64,000 bases of DNA from assembly GCA_945859605.1 (NCBI GenBank), contig OX243822.1, forward strand, positions 14,122,533 through 14,186,532. The letters are read 5' to 3'. This document shows, one piece after another, positions 1 to 20,537 of this stretch. The stretch comes from Lumbricus rubellus. Its lineage: Eukaryota > Annelida > Clitellata > Crassiclitellata > Lumbricidae. The notes under the pieces are model-generated. The model ran no database searches, was not told where the DNA came from, and was given only the letters and a program-made list of their open reading frames with translations. Every line of letters starts with the position of its first letter. The stretch's first letter is position 1. A program made the translations under genes and the position numbers.

Positions 1-147
1 AGAAGCTAGGGTGTAACAATAGATTAAGACTAAATCCGATACGTCCAGTGTTCGTAATAAGTACCCCACTCCGACGTGCTGAGAAATACGCGTACAATTC
101 CATTCTGCCTCAGTTGTCTGTTGTCTTCTAGCTAACAAACGAAACAT

Positions 148-547
148 GGTAAAGGTGTATTTTAGCGTATTAAATTATTCGCCATTGCATGGGTTTCAGT
201 GTTTATCAGACACAAGTTGGATTGACGAAAAGAATTCTTGCAAAGTAGAAGTCGGATTAATGAAAATAATTTTTACTGAAATGGAAGTGGGATTTATTAA
301 GACAATTTGGCTGAAATCAAAGCTGGATTGATGAACAATAATTTTTAATTAAATAGAAGTGATTTTGATGAAAAATGATACCTGCCTAAGCAGAAGCGGG
401 ACTGATGAAACTAATTCTTGCCGAATTTTTACCTAAGTGGAAGCTGGATCGATGGCTATAAATCGTGGAAAACTAGAAGTTGGATTGATTAAGAATAATG
501 ATGGTGCAACGAGCCAATAATTTAATACGCTAAAATACACCTTTACC
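148..547. mobile_element. MITE with 32-bp perfect terminal inverted repeats
   Basis: The two ends, starting GGTAAAGGTGTATTTTAGCG, are perfect inverted complements for about 32 bp. They are flanked by the 8-bp direct repeat CGAAACAT (140-147 and 548-555). An 8-bp duplication points to the hAT superfamily. There is no transposase, so the element is non-autonomous. The interior consists of about seven diverged 36-45 bp tandem units of the form AAGYKGGATTGATGAA. A 61-codon ORF starting at 146 is an accident of the left end. Confidence 0.85.
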
Positions 548-641
548 CGAAACATTCTTCCTTAAATTTCGAATGTAGAAGCTGATTGAAATGGCAGCTT
601 GATTTATGGTTAACTCGTACTTCTTCTTTGGTTCTCTGCCG

Positions 642-3629
642 TCAGGCAGGTTCATATGTCCAATGACGCCACGCATATCTGTTCTGTGCATCCATCTTTA
701 GCCCTCTGTAACCGTCCTTTGTCATCATCCAGTCCAGTAGCATTGTTCTTGGTCTTCCTCTTGTCTTTTTCCCCTCCATTCTTCCTTCGATGATATCTCG
801 TACTATAGTGTCGCTCCTCATGATGTGGCCAATCCAGTTCCTCTGTCGCCTCCGTATTGTCTCCAGCATTGATCTTTCCTCTTCCACCATTTGCAGTATT
901 TCTTCGTTCGTCTTGTGCTCCTTCCAGCTGACACGCTTCATTCTTCGCCAAATCCACATTTCGAAAGCCTCCAATCTTCTTATGTCATCCTTTCTCATTG
1001 TCCATGTTTCCGACCCATACAGTACCACACTCCACACCAGCGTCTTGACCATTCTCTTCTTTAGATTCATATTTAGTTTTCCTCTGAGGAGTTCCCCTCT
1101 TTTGTTGAATGCATCTTTTCCCATGGCTATTCGTCTTTTTATTTCTACATGACATCTTGCATCATCTGTGATCATACTTCCTAGGTAACAGAATTTCTCC
1201 ACGTGCTCTATTTCCTCTCCGTTTAATGTGATCTTAAGAATTGCTTTCTTTCCTCCTTTGCTTATCCTCATAGCCTTTGTCTTTTTGATGTTTATTTTCA
1301 TGTCGTATTCTGATGATATCATGTTCAATCGATCCATCATTCTTTGTAATCCTTCTTGAGTGCCTGCCAACATTGCCTGATCGTCCGCAAACCTCAGAGC
1401 TTTTATCAGTCTCCCTCCTACCTTTATCCCCTCATTCACTTCTTCCAGTGTTTCTCTTACAATTTCTTCTATATAGATATTAAACAGTATTGGGGATAGT
1501 GGGCATCCTTGCCTCACACCTCTTCCTATCTTTCCTGGTTCCGAGTATTCTCCATCAATTCTAATTTTCACCTTCTGCCCCATATATAGATTACCTATCA
1601 ATCGCCTTTCCTGCCATTCCACTCCTATTCTTCTTAGCGCAGTCATCAGCTTCTTCCAATCGACCCTGTCAAACGCTTTTTCATAGTCAACGTAGCATAT
1701 GTATATGTCCTGTCCATGCTGGATGCTTCTTTCTGTTAGAATTCTCAGTGCTGCAATCGCGTCTCTTGTTCCTCTTCCCTTTCTGAAGCCAAATTGATCC
1801 TCTCCAATGATTTTATCATTTTCTGCTTTTGTCTGCAATCTTTTCGTGATCACTCTTAGTAGAATTTTTGATGCATGGGTAAGGAGACTTATAGTGCGGT
1901 GGTCCTCGCATGTTGTTGCGTTTGGCTTTTTCTTGATTGGGATCATTATCGTTTGCATGAAATCTTCCGGCCACTCTCCAGTATTGTAGATGTCCTGGCA
2001 CAGCCGTACCAGTTCCCCCATTGCCTTCTCTCCTAGGTTCCTCAGTATCTCAATTGGTATGTTATCTATACCCTCTGCCTTGTTGTTTTTCATATCACTG
2101 ATTGCAGCCATGACCTCCTCTTTGAGCACCTCCAGTCCTCTGTCATTTCTATTCTGTGCCTGTTCCTCCTCCTCATTCTCTAGACTACTGTTTCCCATGT
2201 ATAACTCTTCCACGTATTCCTTCCATCGACTCCTTATCTCGTCTGAGTCCTCCAGTAATTTGCCGTCTTTGTTCTTGATTGCATTTCCTCTATCCATATT
2301 CGGCTTCTTTCCCAGTGACTTGATCCTGCTGTAAACTAGGTCGTGTCGACCTTTTTCCTGAAGCATTTCCATCTCCTTGCATCTCTCCTCCCACCATTCC
2401 TCTTTTGCTTTATCCGTTGTTCTCCTTAATTGGTTGTTCAGTCTTTTGTATTCTTTCTTTGCCTCTTCGGTACTCTGATGCTTCCATTTTCTTCTTTCTT
2501 CCATGTCCTCTAGCATCTTCGGTGTTACCCATGGTTTACGAGGTTCTACACCTGTCTGAAATCCCACAATCTCTGTCGTCTCACTGATCACAATCTCCTT
2601 TAGGTTCCTCCATCTAACTTCTGTTGTTACATCCGAACTTGACTCCTCTACCCTTTCATCTATTCTTTCTGACAGTTCGTTACTCTTTGTCTTCATATTT
2701 TCCTTATCCCACTTCCTTTTAGCTATCCTTTTCTTTTTGACAAACTTAAGTTGCAGATTCACGGTCATGGCCACCAGATTATGGTCTGTATCCGCATCAG
2801 CTCCCGGGAGGGTTCTTGAGTTCTTTACGCTGTTCCTGTATCTTTCTCTGACCATGATGTAATCTATTTGATACCTTTCCCCATCGCCTGGTGCCTTCCA
2901 TGTATATCTGCGCCTTTTCTCCTGTTGGAACCACGTGTTTGTCACTATAAGCTTTTGTCCTTTGCAGAATTCCACCAGCTTTTCTCCTCTCTCGTTTCTG
3001 CTCCCCAGTCCAAAATTTCCTACAGTACCCTCCTGTCTTCCTTCTCCAACTACTGCATTCCAATCGCCCATTACAATCACGTACTCGCTGCCTTTGATAT
3101 TTGACAGGCTTTCCTCTATCACTTCATACATGTCATCCACCTCTTCATCATCATGAGCTGTTGTTGGCATGTATGCTTGGAATACTATTATGTCGACTGG
3201 ATATGCTCGTATCGTCACTATCAGCAGCCTGTCCTCGTGTCTCTCCACTCTTAATACACTTTTGGCGACTCTATCCGACAGTAAGATGGCAACTCCATTC
3301 TGGCTCTTCTCTCCTCCAGCATAAATTACCCTAATACCATCACTTGTAATTTCACCACCATCCTTCCATCTCACTTCAGACAATCCTAGGATGTCTAAGT
3401 CTGCTCTCCTCATCTCTTTTATCACATTTGCCAATTTACCGGGTCTCCTCATTGTTCTTACATTCCAGGTTCCTATTTTTAATTTTTCCTGTTTCTGCGT
3501 TGCTTTAGCCTGGAAGGATTTCGCTTGATGACGACCTAGGGAGCCTTGTCCCCCTCTGCCGAACGCGACTCTTTCCAGTGGCTGGATTGAGTCGTTCACG
3601 TTGTTGTCTGTATTCTTTATTGTCGTCAT
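642..3629 (-). CDS. LINE endonuclease-reverse transcriptase (ORF of 995 aa)
   Basis: This is the only ORF of the LINE. It nicks target DNA and copies the element RNA from the nick (target-primed reverse transcription). Residues about 50-290 form an AP-like endonuclease, with WNVRTM (Asn57), LSEVRW (Glu85), QAYMP (Tyr153), GDWNA (Asp189/Asn191), QIDYI (Asp256) and TDHN (His283). Residues about 500-770 form the reverse transcriptase, with motif [14 protein letters not shown] (about 645-657), [14 protein letters not shown] (about 703-716) and the catalytic FADD (746-749). The C-terminus carries the WIGHIMR and [11 protein letters not shown] motifs usual in this group. All catalytic residues are present and the length is normal for the clade. 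Nearby decayed copies of the same tail lie at 8505-8740, 18969-19072 and 26966-27045. Confidence 0.93.
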   Translation of the reverse strand: MTTIKNTDNNVNDSIQPLERVAFGRGGQGSLGRHQAKSFQAKATQKQEKLKIGTWNVRTMRRPGKLANVIKEMRRADLDILGLSEVRWKDGGEITSDGIRVIYAGGEKSQNGVAILLSDRVAKSVLRVERHEDRLLIVTIRAYPVDIIVFQAYMPTTAHDDEEVDDMYEVIEESLSNIKGSEYVIVMGDWNAVVGEGRQEGTVGNFGLGSRNERGEKLVEFCKGQKLIVTNTWFQQEKRRRYTWKAPGDGERYQIDYIMVRERYRNSVKNSRTLPGADADTDHNLVAMTVNLQLKFVKKKRIAKRKWDKENMKTKSNELSERIDERVEESSSDVTTEVRWRNLKEIVISETTEIVGFQTGVEPRKPWVTPKMLEDMEERRKWKHQSTEEAKKEYKRLNNQLRRTTDKAKEEWWEERCKEMEMLQEKGRHDLVYSRIKSLGKKPNMDRGNAIKNKDGKLLEDSDEIRSRWKEYVEELYMGNSSLENEEEEQAQNRNDRGLEVLKEEVMAAISDMKNNKAEGIDNIPIEILRNLGEKAMGELVRLCQDIYNTGEWPEDFMQTIMIPIKKKPNATTCEDHRTISLLTHASKILLRVITKRLQTKAENDKIIGEDQFGFRKGRGTRDAIAALRILTERSIQHGQDIYICYVDYEKAFDRVDWKKLMTALRRIGVEWQERRLIGNLYMGQKVKIRIDGEYSEPGKIGRGVRQGCPLSPILFNIYIEEIVRETLEEVNEGIKVGGRLIKALRFADDQAMLAGTQEGLQRMMDRLNMISSEYDMKINIKKTKAMRISKGGKKAILKITLNGEEIEHVEKFCYLGSMITDDARCHVEIKRRIAMGKDAFNKRGELLRGKLNMNLKKRMVKTLVWSVVLYGSETWTMRKDDIRRLEAFEMWIWRRMKRVSWKEHKTNEEILQMVEEERSMLETIRRRQRNWIGHIMRSDTIVRDIIEGRMEGKKTRGRPRTMLLDWMMTKDGYRGLKMDAQNRYAWRHWTYEPA

Positions 3630-3898
3630 TTTACATATACCTCGGGATGAGTAGGGAGGTGGTCTCCCGTTGCCTTCCTCCCGGTGTTTTTACGGAGAGA
3701 CACCATCTCTCAGCGTCGATGCCGTCCATCGTCCGTCCTTCAGCTTCTTCGCCCATGGGGCACTCGCTTATACCGGCGAGTACTCGGTCGTCCACCACGC
3801 ACTCCGTTGAAACAGGAGGGACCCCGTGAAGGTGGCGTGGGTGGACATTTGAGCAGCAGAGGCTATTTGAGTCGCTTGCATGCCCCATTCCCCTCCCT
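3630..3898 (-). other. LINE 5' UTR with two conserved hairpins
   Basis: This leader precedes the LINE start codon. It can form an 11-12 bp stem (arms near 3790-3802 and 3832-3846, closing GTCCACC with GGTGGAC) and a second stem (arms 3762-3767 and 3776-3781, ACTCGC/GCGAGT). The deletion derivative at 26547-27045 has both stems, with base changes that keep pairing. RTE and R2 elements in other animals can carry HDV-like ribozymes at the 5' end. Whether this leader folds that way is not shown. Confidence 0.6.
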
Positions 3899-3907
3899 TT
3901 AACTCGT

Positions 3908-4576
3908 TAAAGTTTGTAAATTGATAGTGCCTTTGAAGGTTCTTAAAACTCGTTATACTAGTGCTGAGATACTTATATTCAATGGGAACTGGATTATTTA
4001 GTAATGCAGCTCAAAAACAAGGCTAGAAATGGAAACTAACATTCATGCGATATAAATCAACTTGTTAATGTGTGTTATCCAGTAAAAGCTTCCACGAATT
4101 AAAAAATTACAGCAAAAAATATAGAATCACTTAGAGTGTTCAAAATATTTTCGATTGATTGATACAAGATACAAATTTCCCGTATCAGGAAATCCAGCAT
4201 AGGCCTATTCTTACAAGTAGGCAGTGGTGACTGGTCATATAGATCTGCAATTGAACTAATTTATCTCATCTGCAGGGTGAAAACTTTCATGAAATTGCCT
4301 GATTTCATGTGGAAAAGTAGTTTGCTATGGTCCGCGTGTTTCTGTTATACCTGATAACGTAAACTTTTAATAATATAATTTTTTTCACTAACATTATTTT
4401 GAGGTTAACATTTAATATTGTTTACTCGAATTTAGGTTGGGGTAAAGAAGTAGTGGGCTTTGAGTCACAGTCCTATGCAATTAGTCCGAATGTTTGTCTT
4501 TCAAGTTCAGGTAGAGAATTTCTTTCATGGAAGTCTTATTGGATGTTGACACGATCAATTTTTCGTTATAATTCAG
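3908..4576. other. Upstream or intron-1 sequence of PRPF4B, no feature recognised
   Basis: This is AT-rich sequence between the LINE and the first recognised PRPF4B exon. No start codon with a compatible donor and splice phase was convincing here. A 63-codon ORF from 4399 has no protein-like composition. Confidence 0.5.
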
Positions 4577-15354
<10,778 letters not shown>

Positions 15355-17036
15355 CAGGAAACTAGTCGCAATGATGAGGAAGGAAGGAACACTGTGGTAT
15401 TTTGTTTTGGATAGTCGTGCACTACGTTTTGGTAAGACACGTTGAGTATCAACACGAACTGAAAAAACAAACTCTACGTATAAACATTGTTGTTCTTATT
15501 CGAACACAGAATGACTTCTTACGACGATGTGTATATAAATCAGTAAATGAACTGTGCTTTTCGAGGTAAAATATCATTTGTTGACTGCTCGGCTTAGAGA
15601 GACGCTCTGTCCAAATGATGATGAATATATATTAATGGTACAGGTCTGTGACTTTGGAGCTTTAGATGAGTGGCAAATTCAGGTAGAATTCAGTTATCCC
15701 TCAGATGGGTGTGTGTGATTGGCATAAATTCCAAGGAGTGTATTTTTGTTTTGTTTTTTTGCAAAAAGTCCATTATTGATGACAGATTGCGCTTGAAGAC
15801 TGTTATCCAGTAAGGCCATAAACTGTGTTTTGGATTAAATGAAAAAGAAGTACGAGTGGTGTCACAGGAGCTAGCGTTTGTAGATTATGTAAGCTTAGTT
15901 TGCGATGTACAGCACTGTTGGCTTCTATGAATGTCGTTGTTTCATAGGTGAACCGCAACCACACACTACTGTGTCCTGAAGTTCTCGTAACTTTGGAATT
16001 AGTCGATGTCTGGTGTTGTCAAAAAGTGGCAACGGTTTACTTGGCGGTATGAACACACGATATAGTCTGCTACATTTTCAAACTTCTCTCTTTCTCTCTG
16101 CTGGATCTTCTTGCGTATAGTCGGGCTTTATTTCCTGTACCATTCACAGGTCAAAAAATTTGCTCTGGCCTTTAGTTTAAAGATCAAAAAAATTTGCTCT
16201 GTCCTTCACAAATCTGAAAAAATGCTGTAGTCGTCACAGATAAAATAATTTCTTAAATGCCAACACAGTAATTCAAGGTTCTTTAATGAGTAAGCTGTGC
16301 CATAATTGTGGTTTTGTCATGTTAGGCGTAAAAAAAATTGTTGTGTTTCCGGTAACCCGACCGACCCATTTTTACGGCCGCGACTCAAATATTTTTTTAA
16401 AAAATTTTATTTTAAAAAAATATTTTTTTACCCCCAAAAAAAATTTCAAAAAAAATTTGCTTTTTTTCAAAAATTTTTTTTAACATTTGTATTGACATAA
16501 CATAAGAGACGTCAACAAAATGAAATTAATAGGACTGTTTCTAGAGCAGTTTTAGGTGCAGACAGTCGGGAAATAGGCAGTTTATACTTGCTTAGAACAC
16601 GTACTTTGTTTCAGAGTGCAAAAAAGACTAGTGGGGTATACTTTTTCGGATAGTCACTGCATAAAAATATTTTACCAAAATAAAAATATTTTCCGACCTA
16701 CCTACCCAATTTTTTTTAGCTCTGTTACCGGAAACACAAACATTTATTTTTTTAGGCCTTACTCGTGTTGCAAGGGAAAGCCCTGTTGCAGTGTCCGATA
16801 TTTAACCGCAACTTCTTAATCCGTACTAGCCGTCGTTTGTTTCTTAACATTTTAGTTTGAATTAAGCATGCAGACTAGCGAACAGTTTTGTTGAACATTT
16901 TTAATTTTAAGATCAGCTCTTATTTGGTTAATAAATAACGAATGAATTGACAGTTCTCATTAAGATTATGACAGAATACGAAACTTGTGACGTTTGACGT
17001 GGAATATTCGTTTAACTTGAACACGATTTAATAAAC
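15355..17036 (+). other. PRPF4B: Probable PRPF4B 3' UTR and polyadenylation region
   Basis: No gene follows the stop codon. Canonical AATAAA signals occur at 16930-16935 and 17030-17035, the second followed by GT-rich TGTTGGTTTCTG. An ATTAAA occurs near 15834. The true 3' end is not decidable from sequence alone. If it lies near 17.0 kb, the UTR contains the MITE at 16325-16758. Confidence 0.4.
16325..16758. mobile_element. Harbinger-like MITE with 3-bp TTA duplication
   Basis: The ends GGCGTAAAAAAAATTG and, inverted, GGCCTAAAAAAATAAA both run into GTGTTTCCGGTAAC, giving imperfect inverted repeats of about 34 bp. TTA flanks both sides (16322-16324, 16759-16761). A 3-bp TWA duplication and GGS ends are typical of PIF/Harbinger. 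The interior is A/T homopolymer-rich and non-coding. Confidence 0.75.
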
Positions 17037-18968
17037 ATGTTGGTTTCTGAAGTGTATCTCTCATCATTTTTCTCTCTCTTGTTTTTCGACATTTGACGCT
17101 GGCTGGAGGCCGATCGTGACGGGGCGCACTTCGCCGCTGCAGTTGGCCAGCCACCCGTCCGCCCACCAGAGGTCTCGTTCAACCTTCAAGGCTTGAAGTG
17201 ATTTGTGTATCGCAGACACGTATGATTAAATTCTGATTTGTACACTCTACATAAGTTTAGATCTCTTAATCTTTTACCCATTTGCCCCAAGAATATCTGC
17301 TGAAAACGGGCTTAAATTTTAAAAATGAACTGGTAGAGGGTTAATGGCAGGACCCAATCAATATCCTTTGTTGGCATCGTTCAACTTGTAATGTGATGTA
17401 GTGTTTACATTTTGGAGTACTAAGTCAGTTGTGCGGTTGAGCGAAATGTGGAAATGGAAATGGATTCTGCCATTGCCTGCTTCATTCATCCTTGTTGTCA
17501 GAAGGTTATGTCTAATGCAGATGAATATTTCAAATACTGGCAAGCAGAGGCTAAAGATTACTTGAGAAGCAGGTGAACTAAGGCTTACGATCCAATCGGA
17601 AGTTCCAAGAGCTATCCCAGAAGTAGTAACAGAGAAATGCTACAGATTTTTTAAAAGTTTTAATAATGGAAAGTATTGTTGTAAAAGGTGGTGTCTAACA
17701 CTGATTTAATATGTACGTGTCAAGGTGTTTGGTGTGCCTCACAAAAATGCTGCAATCTGTTGCTAGCAAAAAAGTATAATGGGTTTGGGGGACAAATTCT
17801 GAACCATGTTTACCTGGCGTAGTTTAGAATTTGTACAGTACTTCGTAAAACTATGTTGGCCTTTAAGTGAAACAGTTGGCAAAAGAAATGTACCAGTGAG
17901 GTGGGCAATGCGTGATCGATTCAAGAAAATGCAATATCATAAATTGGTTATAGGCTCACCTATTTACAACAGTGTGCAGGTTCAAGTTTCTACTGAGACC
18001 GCTAATATTTTAATTAGGACTTCAAGACTTAGTTGGTCATTACCATCGGATGAAACCACAAGACTAGGATTAAGGGAAAATTATGAAAAAGCGTTCATGA
18101 AGACTGAGAGGATGTATTGCTTTAGAATAGTTCTGGCGATTTCAATTCATCAGAGCTCTGTGTTTAATTTGACATTTGACAAATACATGCAGCACATCAC
18201 AGCGATATATTTCTTTAAAGTCTTTGGATGGGCATTGGACACAATTTATAAGATCGTCTATTTAAATAGAAAAACAGACATTTTTCTGTAACAACAAAGT
18301 ATAGGCCTACTGTGGCTGTTCTTTTCACATAAATATTTGCCTGATTTTACATTCCATGATACCAGTAACAAAGTTGAACGCAGTGTGAACGAGAACTAGA
18401 GTGTTGTAGCACCCTTGTAAAATTATCCAGAGATGAGGGTGTGTTGTGCTGGTGAGGTATTTTTTTTATTTACAAAGTTCTCCAACATAGATTGCCTTGC
18501 CATCCTGATGCCTGTTCCTGGTTATATTAATGCTGTCTATCAGTGTTCCTTTTTCTGTGTCTGTTTGTCAGTGTTGTTGTATCTGTCTGTCTCTGTGCAT
18601 GTGTCTTTCATCACTGGTGATCTGCATATTTGTCTTCTTGTTCTGGTCTAAGGGAAGGTGATGCTGTGGCAAATTTTCAGTGCACTACCGTAACAGTTTT
18701 TCTTCTCTGACAACAATCTGTTCTATGGCCCTTCTTTCCCCAGGATTGTCTACACTTTGGGCCCCAGTCGTTTTTAGTGTACATTGTCATCGTTAAGGTG
18801 CTAAGCACTGCATTTCGTGATGTTGCTGTTGAAGCACAGATATAACTGAAGTCCAGCAGCTGATAGAAATTGTTGCCAAGGTTTTCAGTGCTAGATTTTG
18901 GACACCATGCACACCATGACCTGTAAATCCCACAGACACCTCCATTTTTCTGATTTCTGTAAACACAA
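17037..18968. other. No recognised gene; one unexplained 161-codon ORF
   Basis: An ORF at 17806-18291 (+) encodes 161 residues containing RFKKMQYHKLVIGSPIYN and RTSRLSWSLPSDETTRLG. I do not recognise it; codon use and setting do not argue strongly for a real gene. A GC-rich patch at 17085-17185 stands out from AT-rich surroundings and stays open on both strands. Nothing else is evident. Confidence 0.3.
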
Positions 18969-19072
18969 GAATAGCTTCTTCTTCTTTACGTTCTCTGTCA
19001 AGCGGCAGGTCCAAACGTCCAATGTCTCCACGTTTCCCGCTGTTGTGCCATGTCCTTCAGTTCTCTGTATCC
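18969..19072 (-). mobile_element. Truncated 3' end of RTE-type LINE
   Basis: AGCTTCTTCTTCTTTACG, then GTTCTCTGTCAAGCGGCAGG and GTCCAATGTCTCCACG align with the 3' end of the LINE at 619-740 (ACTTCTTCTTTGGTTCTCTG, CAGGTTCATATGTCCAATG). Only about 100 bp remain. Confidence 0.65.
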
Positions 19073-19495
19073 CTCTTACAGAATATTCTTACAAGAATAT
19101 CTGCCAGTCAACAATTCATGATATGCAGCAATGCAGCATGCATTTTCACATGCTTTAAAATATTCATAATCCTGGACAGTTTTATAAGTATCAGCATGCT
19201 GTCGACATAAGCACTGGGTGTGCCTAGTTGGTTTCTTCAAATGTTATGTTATGCCATTATTTACATCTGACTCTGTGTCAAGACATGAACGGAGGAAAGA
19301 GTAATTTTTCATAATGCTGTTATGAAGACATGTTTTCTTATGTCAATTTTATTTGTTCGTCTTCGTACCGCTTCTGATCCAATCCCTGGGTTAGATGGTA
19401 TCCTCTTGGTCTGTTTATCTTAGGTTGAAACACAGGTACATCACATGGAATACACGGGCATTTCGTATAACATATTTTAAGATGAATTCTGATTT

Positions 19496-19540
19496 ATGGT
19501 CTCATTGTAGCCCATCTTTCATGGGCTACAATGAGACCAT
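19496..19540. repeat. Perfect 20-bp hairpin
   Basis: ATGGTCTCATTGTAGCCCAT is followed by the 5-base loop CTTTC and its exact complement. It ends 13 bp before the transposon that starts at 19554. No function is assigned. Confidence 0.95.
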
Positions 19541-19553
19541 CATATATTTAAAC

Positions 19554-19835
19554 TAGGGTGACCATACGTCCCGGTTTTCCGGGACATGTCCCGTTTTTTT
19601 GTGGTGCGTCCCGGTGTCCCGACGACTTTGGCAAAAAGGAGAAATTGTCCCGGTTTTTTTAAAAGAGGGAAAATAAACTGTCAACTTGAATGAGAAACGT
19701 CTGTTTACTGTCAATGAGACAATGACTGAACATATTATGGTTTGTAACCCAAAAATAAGTCGTAGCAAAAGTGAAGTTGTCAATATAGTATACCGTATAG
19801 AACATAAAGGTTGTAGGTCTACTGTAGTGTAGACA

Positions 19836-19905
<70 letters not shown>

Positions 19906-20529
19906 ACTGCCTCAACTGTTCCTACCCGGTGATGCAGCTATATTATAGATAGGGCCTACTGCTACGGTCTGCTAACGCATTTCTGAGATACGGGGCGAAT
20001 TTATTCTGTAACAGATCTGCTGAGGGCGGGGGGAGAATCTATTTTGAAATAAAGGGGGATGAAGACTTTTAGGGATCAAGACTGTCACGCGACACCGGCT
20101 TACTCTAACTGTCTACTCCACAATTTAAAGCACGGCTAAATAAGACAAATCCTGATATTTGGAAGCAATTCTTACTCCTAAGCTAGTTTTGCAATTCTGC
20201 CAGGTGCAATAAATATCCTGTGTCGCTTGCCATCGACACAATGGACCAAAACAGCACAAAGTTTGCACTTGTTTCGTGGGCTACTTCAGCCAATTGGCAA
20301 GACGTAATATGAAACTTGTGCCTATTGAGCATTCCCTTAGGCTAATCATTTTCGTCTTCTCGATTGGGTCATTTGAATTTCGCCATTCTGATTTTCCTCT
20401 TTTATTAGTACCGCACGGTAAACCATATTGGGCTATAGGCCCTCGTATAGCCCTGCAAGGAATTAGCCTACAATTGTTAGTATTCCAAAAAGTGTCCCGG
20501 TTTTTGGTGGCGAAAAAATGGTCAGCCTA
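19554..20529. mobile_element. hAT-like non-autonomous DNA transposon (976 bp)
   Basis: The ends TAGGGTGACCAT and, inverted, TAGGCTGACCAT match at 11 of 12 bases. Both inner flanks hold repeated TCCCGG motifs, such as GTCCCGGTTTT. The 8-bp duplication ATTTAAAC flanks it (19546-19553, 20530-20537). No transposase frame is present. A long TA run at 19839-19902 lies inside it. Confidence 0.85.
19839..19902. repeat. TA microsatellite
   Basis: About 64 bp of alternating TA with one phase change, inside the hAT-like element at 19554-20529. Confidence 0.95.
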
Positions 20530-20537
20530 ATTTAAAC

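Larger units (their letters stand above)
619..3898 (-). mobile_element. Full-length RTE-type LINE (non-LTR retrotransposon)
   Basis: A 3.3-kb element is flanked by the 9-bp direct repeat TTAACTCGT (610-618 and 3899-3907), a plausible target-site duplication. It has a 5' UTR of about 270 bp, one 995-codon ORF and a 3' UTR of only about 23 bp. This size, single ORF and very short 3' UTR fit the RTE clade; a tree of the reverse transcriptase would settle the clade. The ORF has no stop or frameshift, so the copy is probably young. It lies 5' of the first PRPF4B exon seen here, so it may sit in that gene's first intron. Confidence 0.88.

Noticed and set aside
146..331. Possible first exon of PRPF4B at the left edge, ATG followed by GTAAAG
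   Set aside because: The ATG straddles the target duplication and the left end of a MITE, and the phase does not fit exon a.
790..1152. Plus-strand ORFs over the LINE (also 1990-2334, 2868-3156)
   Set aside because: They are shadows of the intact minus-strand reverse transcriptase ORF.
17806..18291. 161-codon ORF as a real gene
   Set aside because: No recognised motif, promoter or splice context. It is listed only as an unexplained ORF.
19496..19540. MicroRNA precursor
   Set aside because: The stem is only 20 bp with a 5-base loop, too short for a normal animal precursor.
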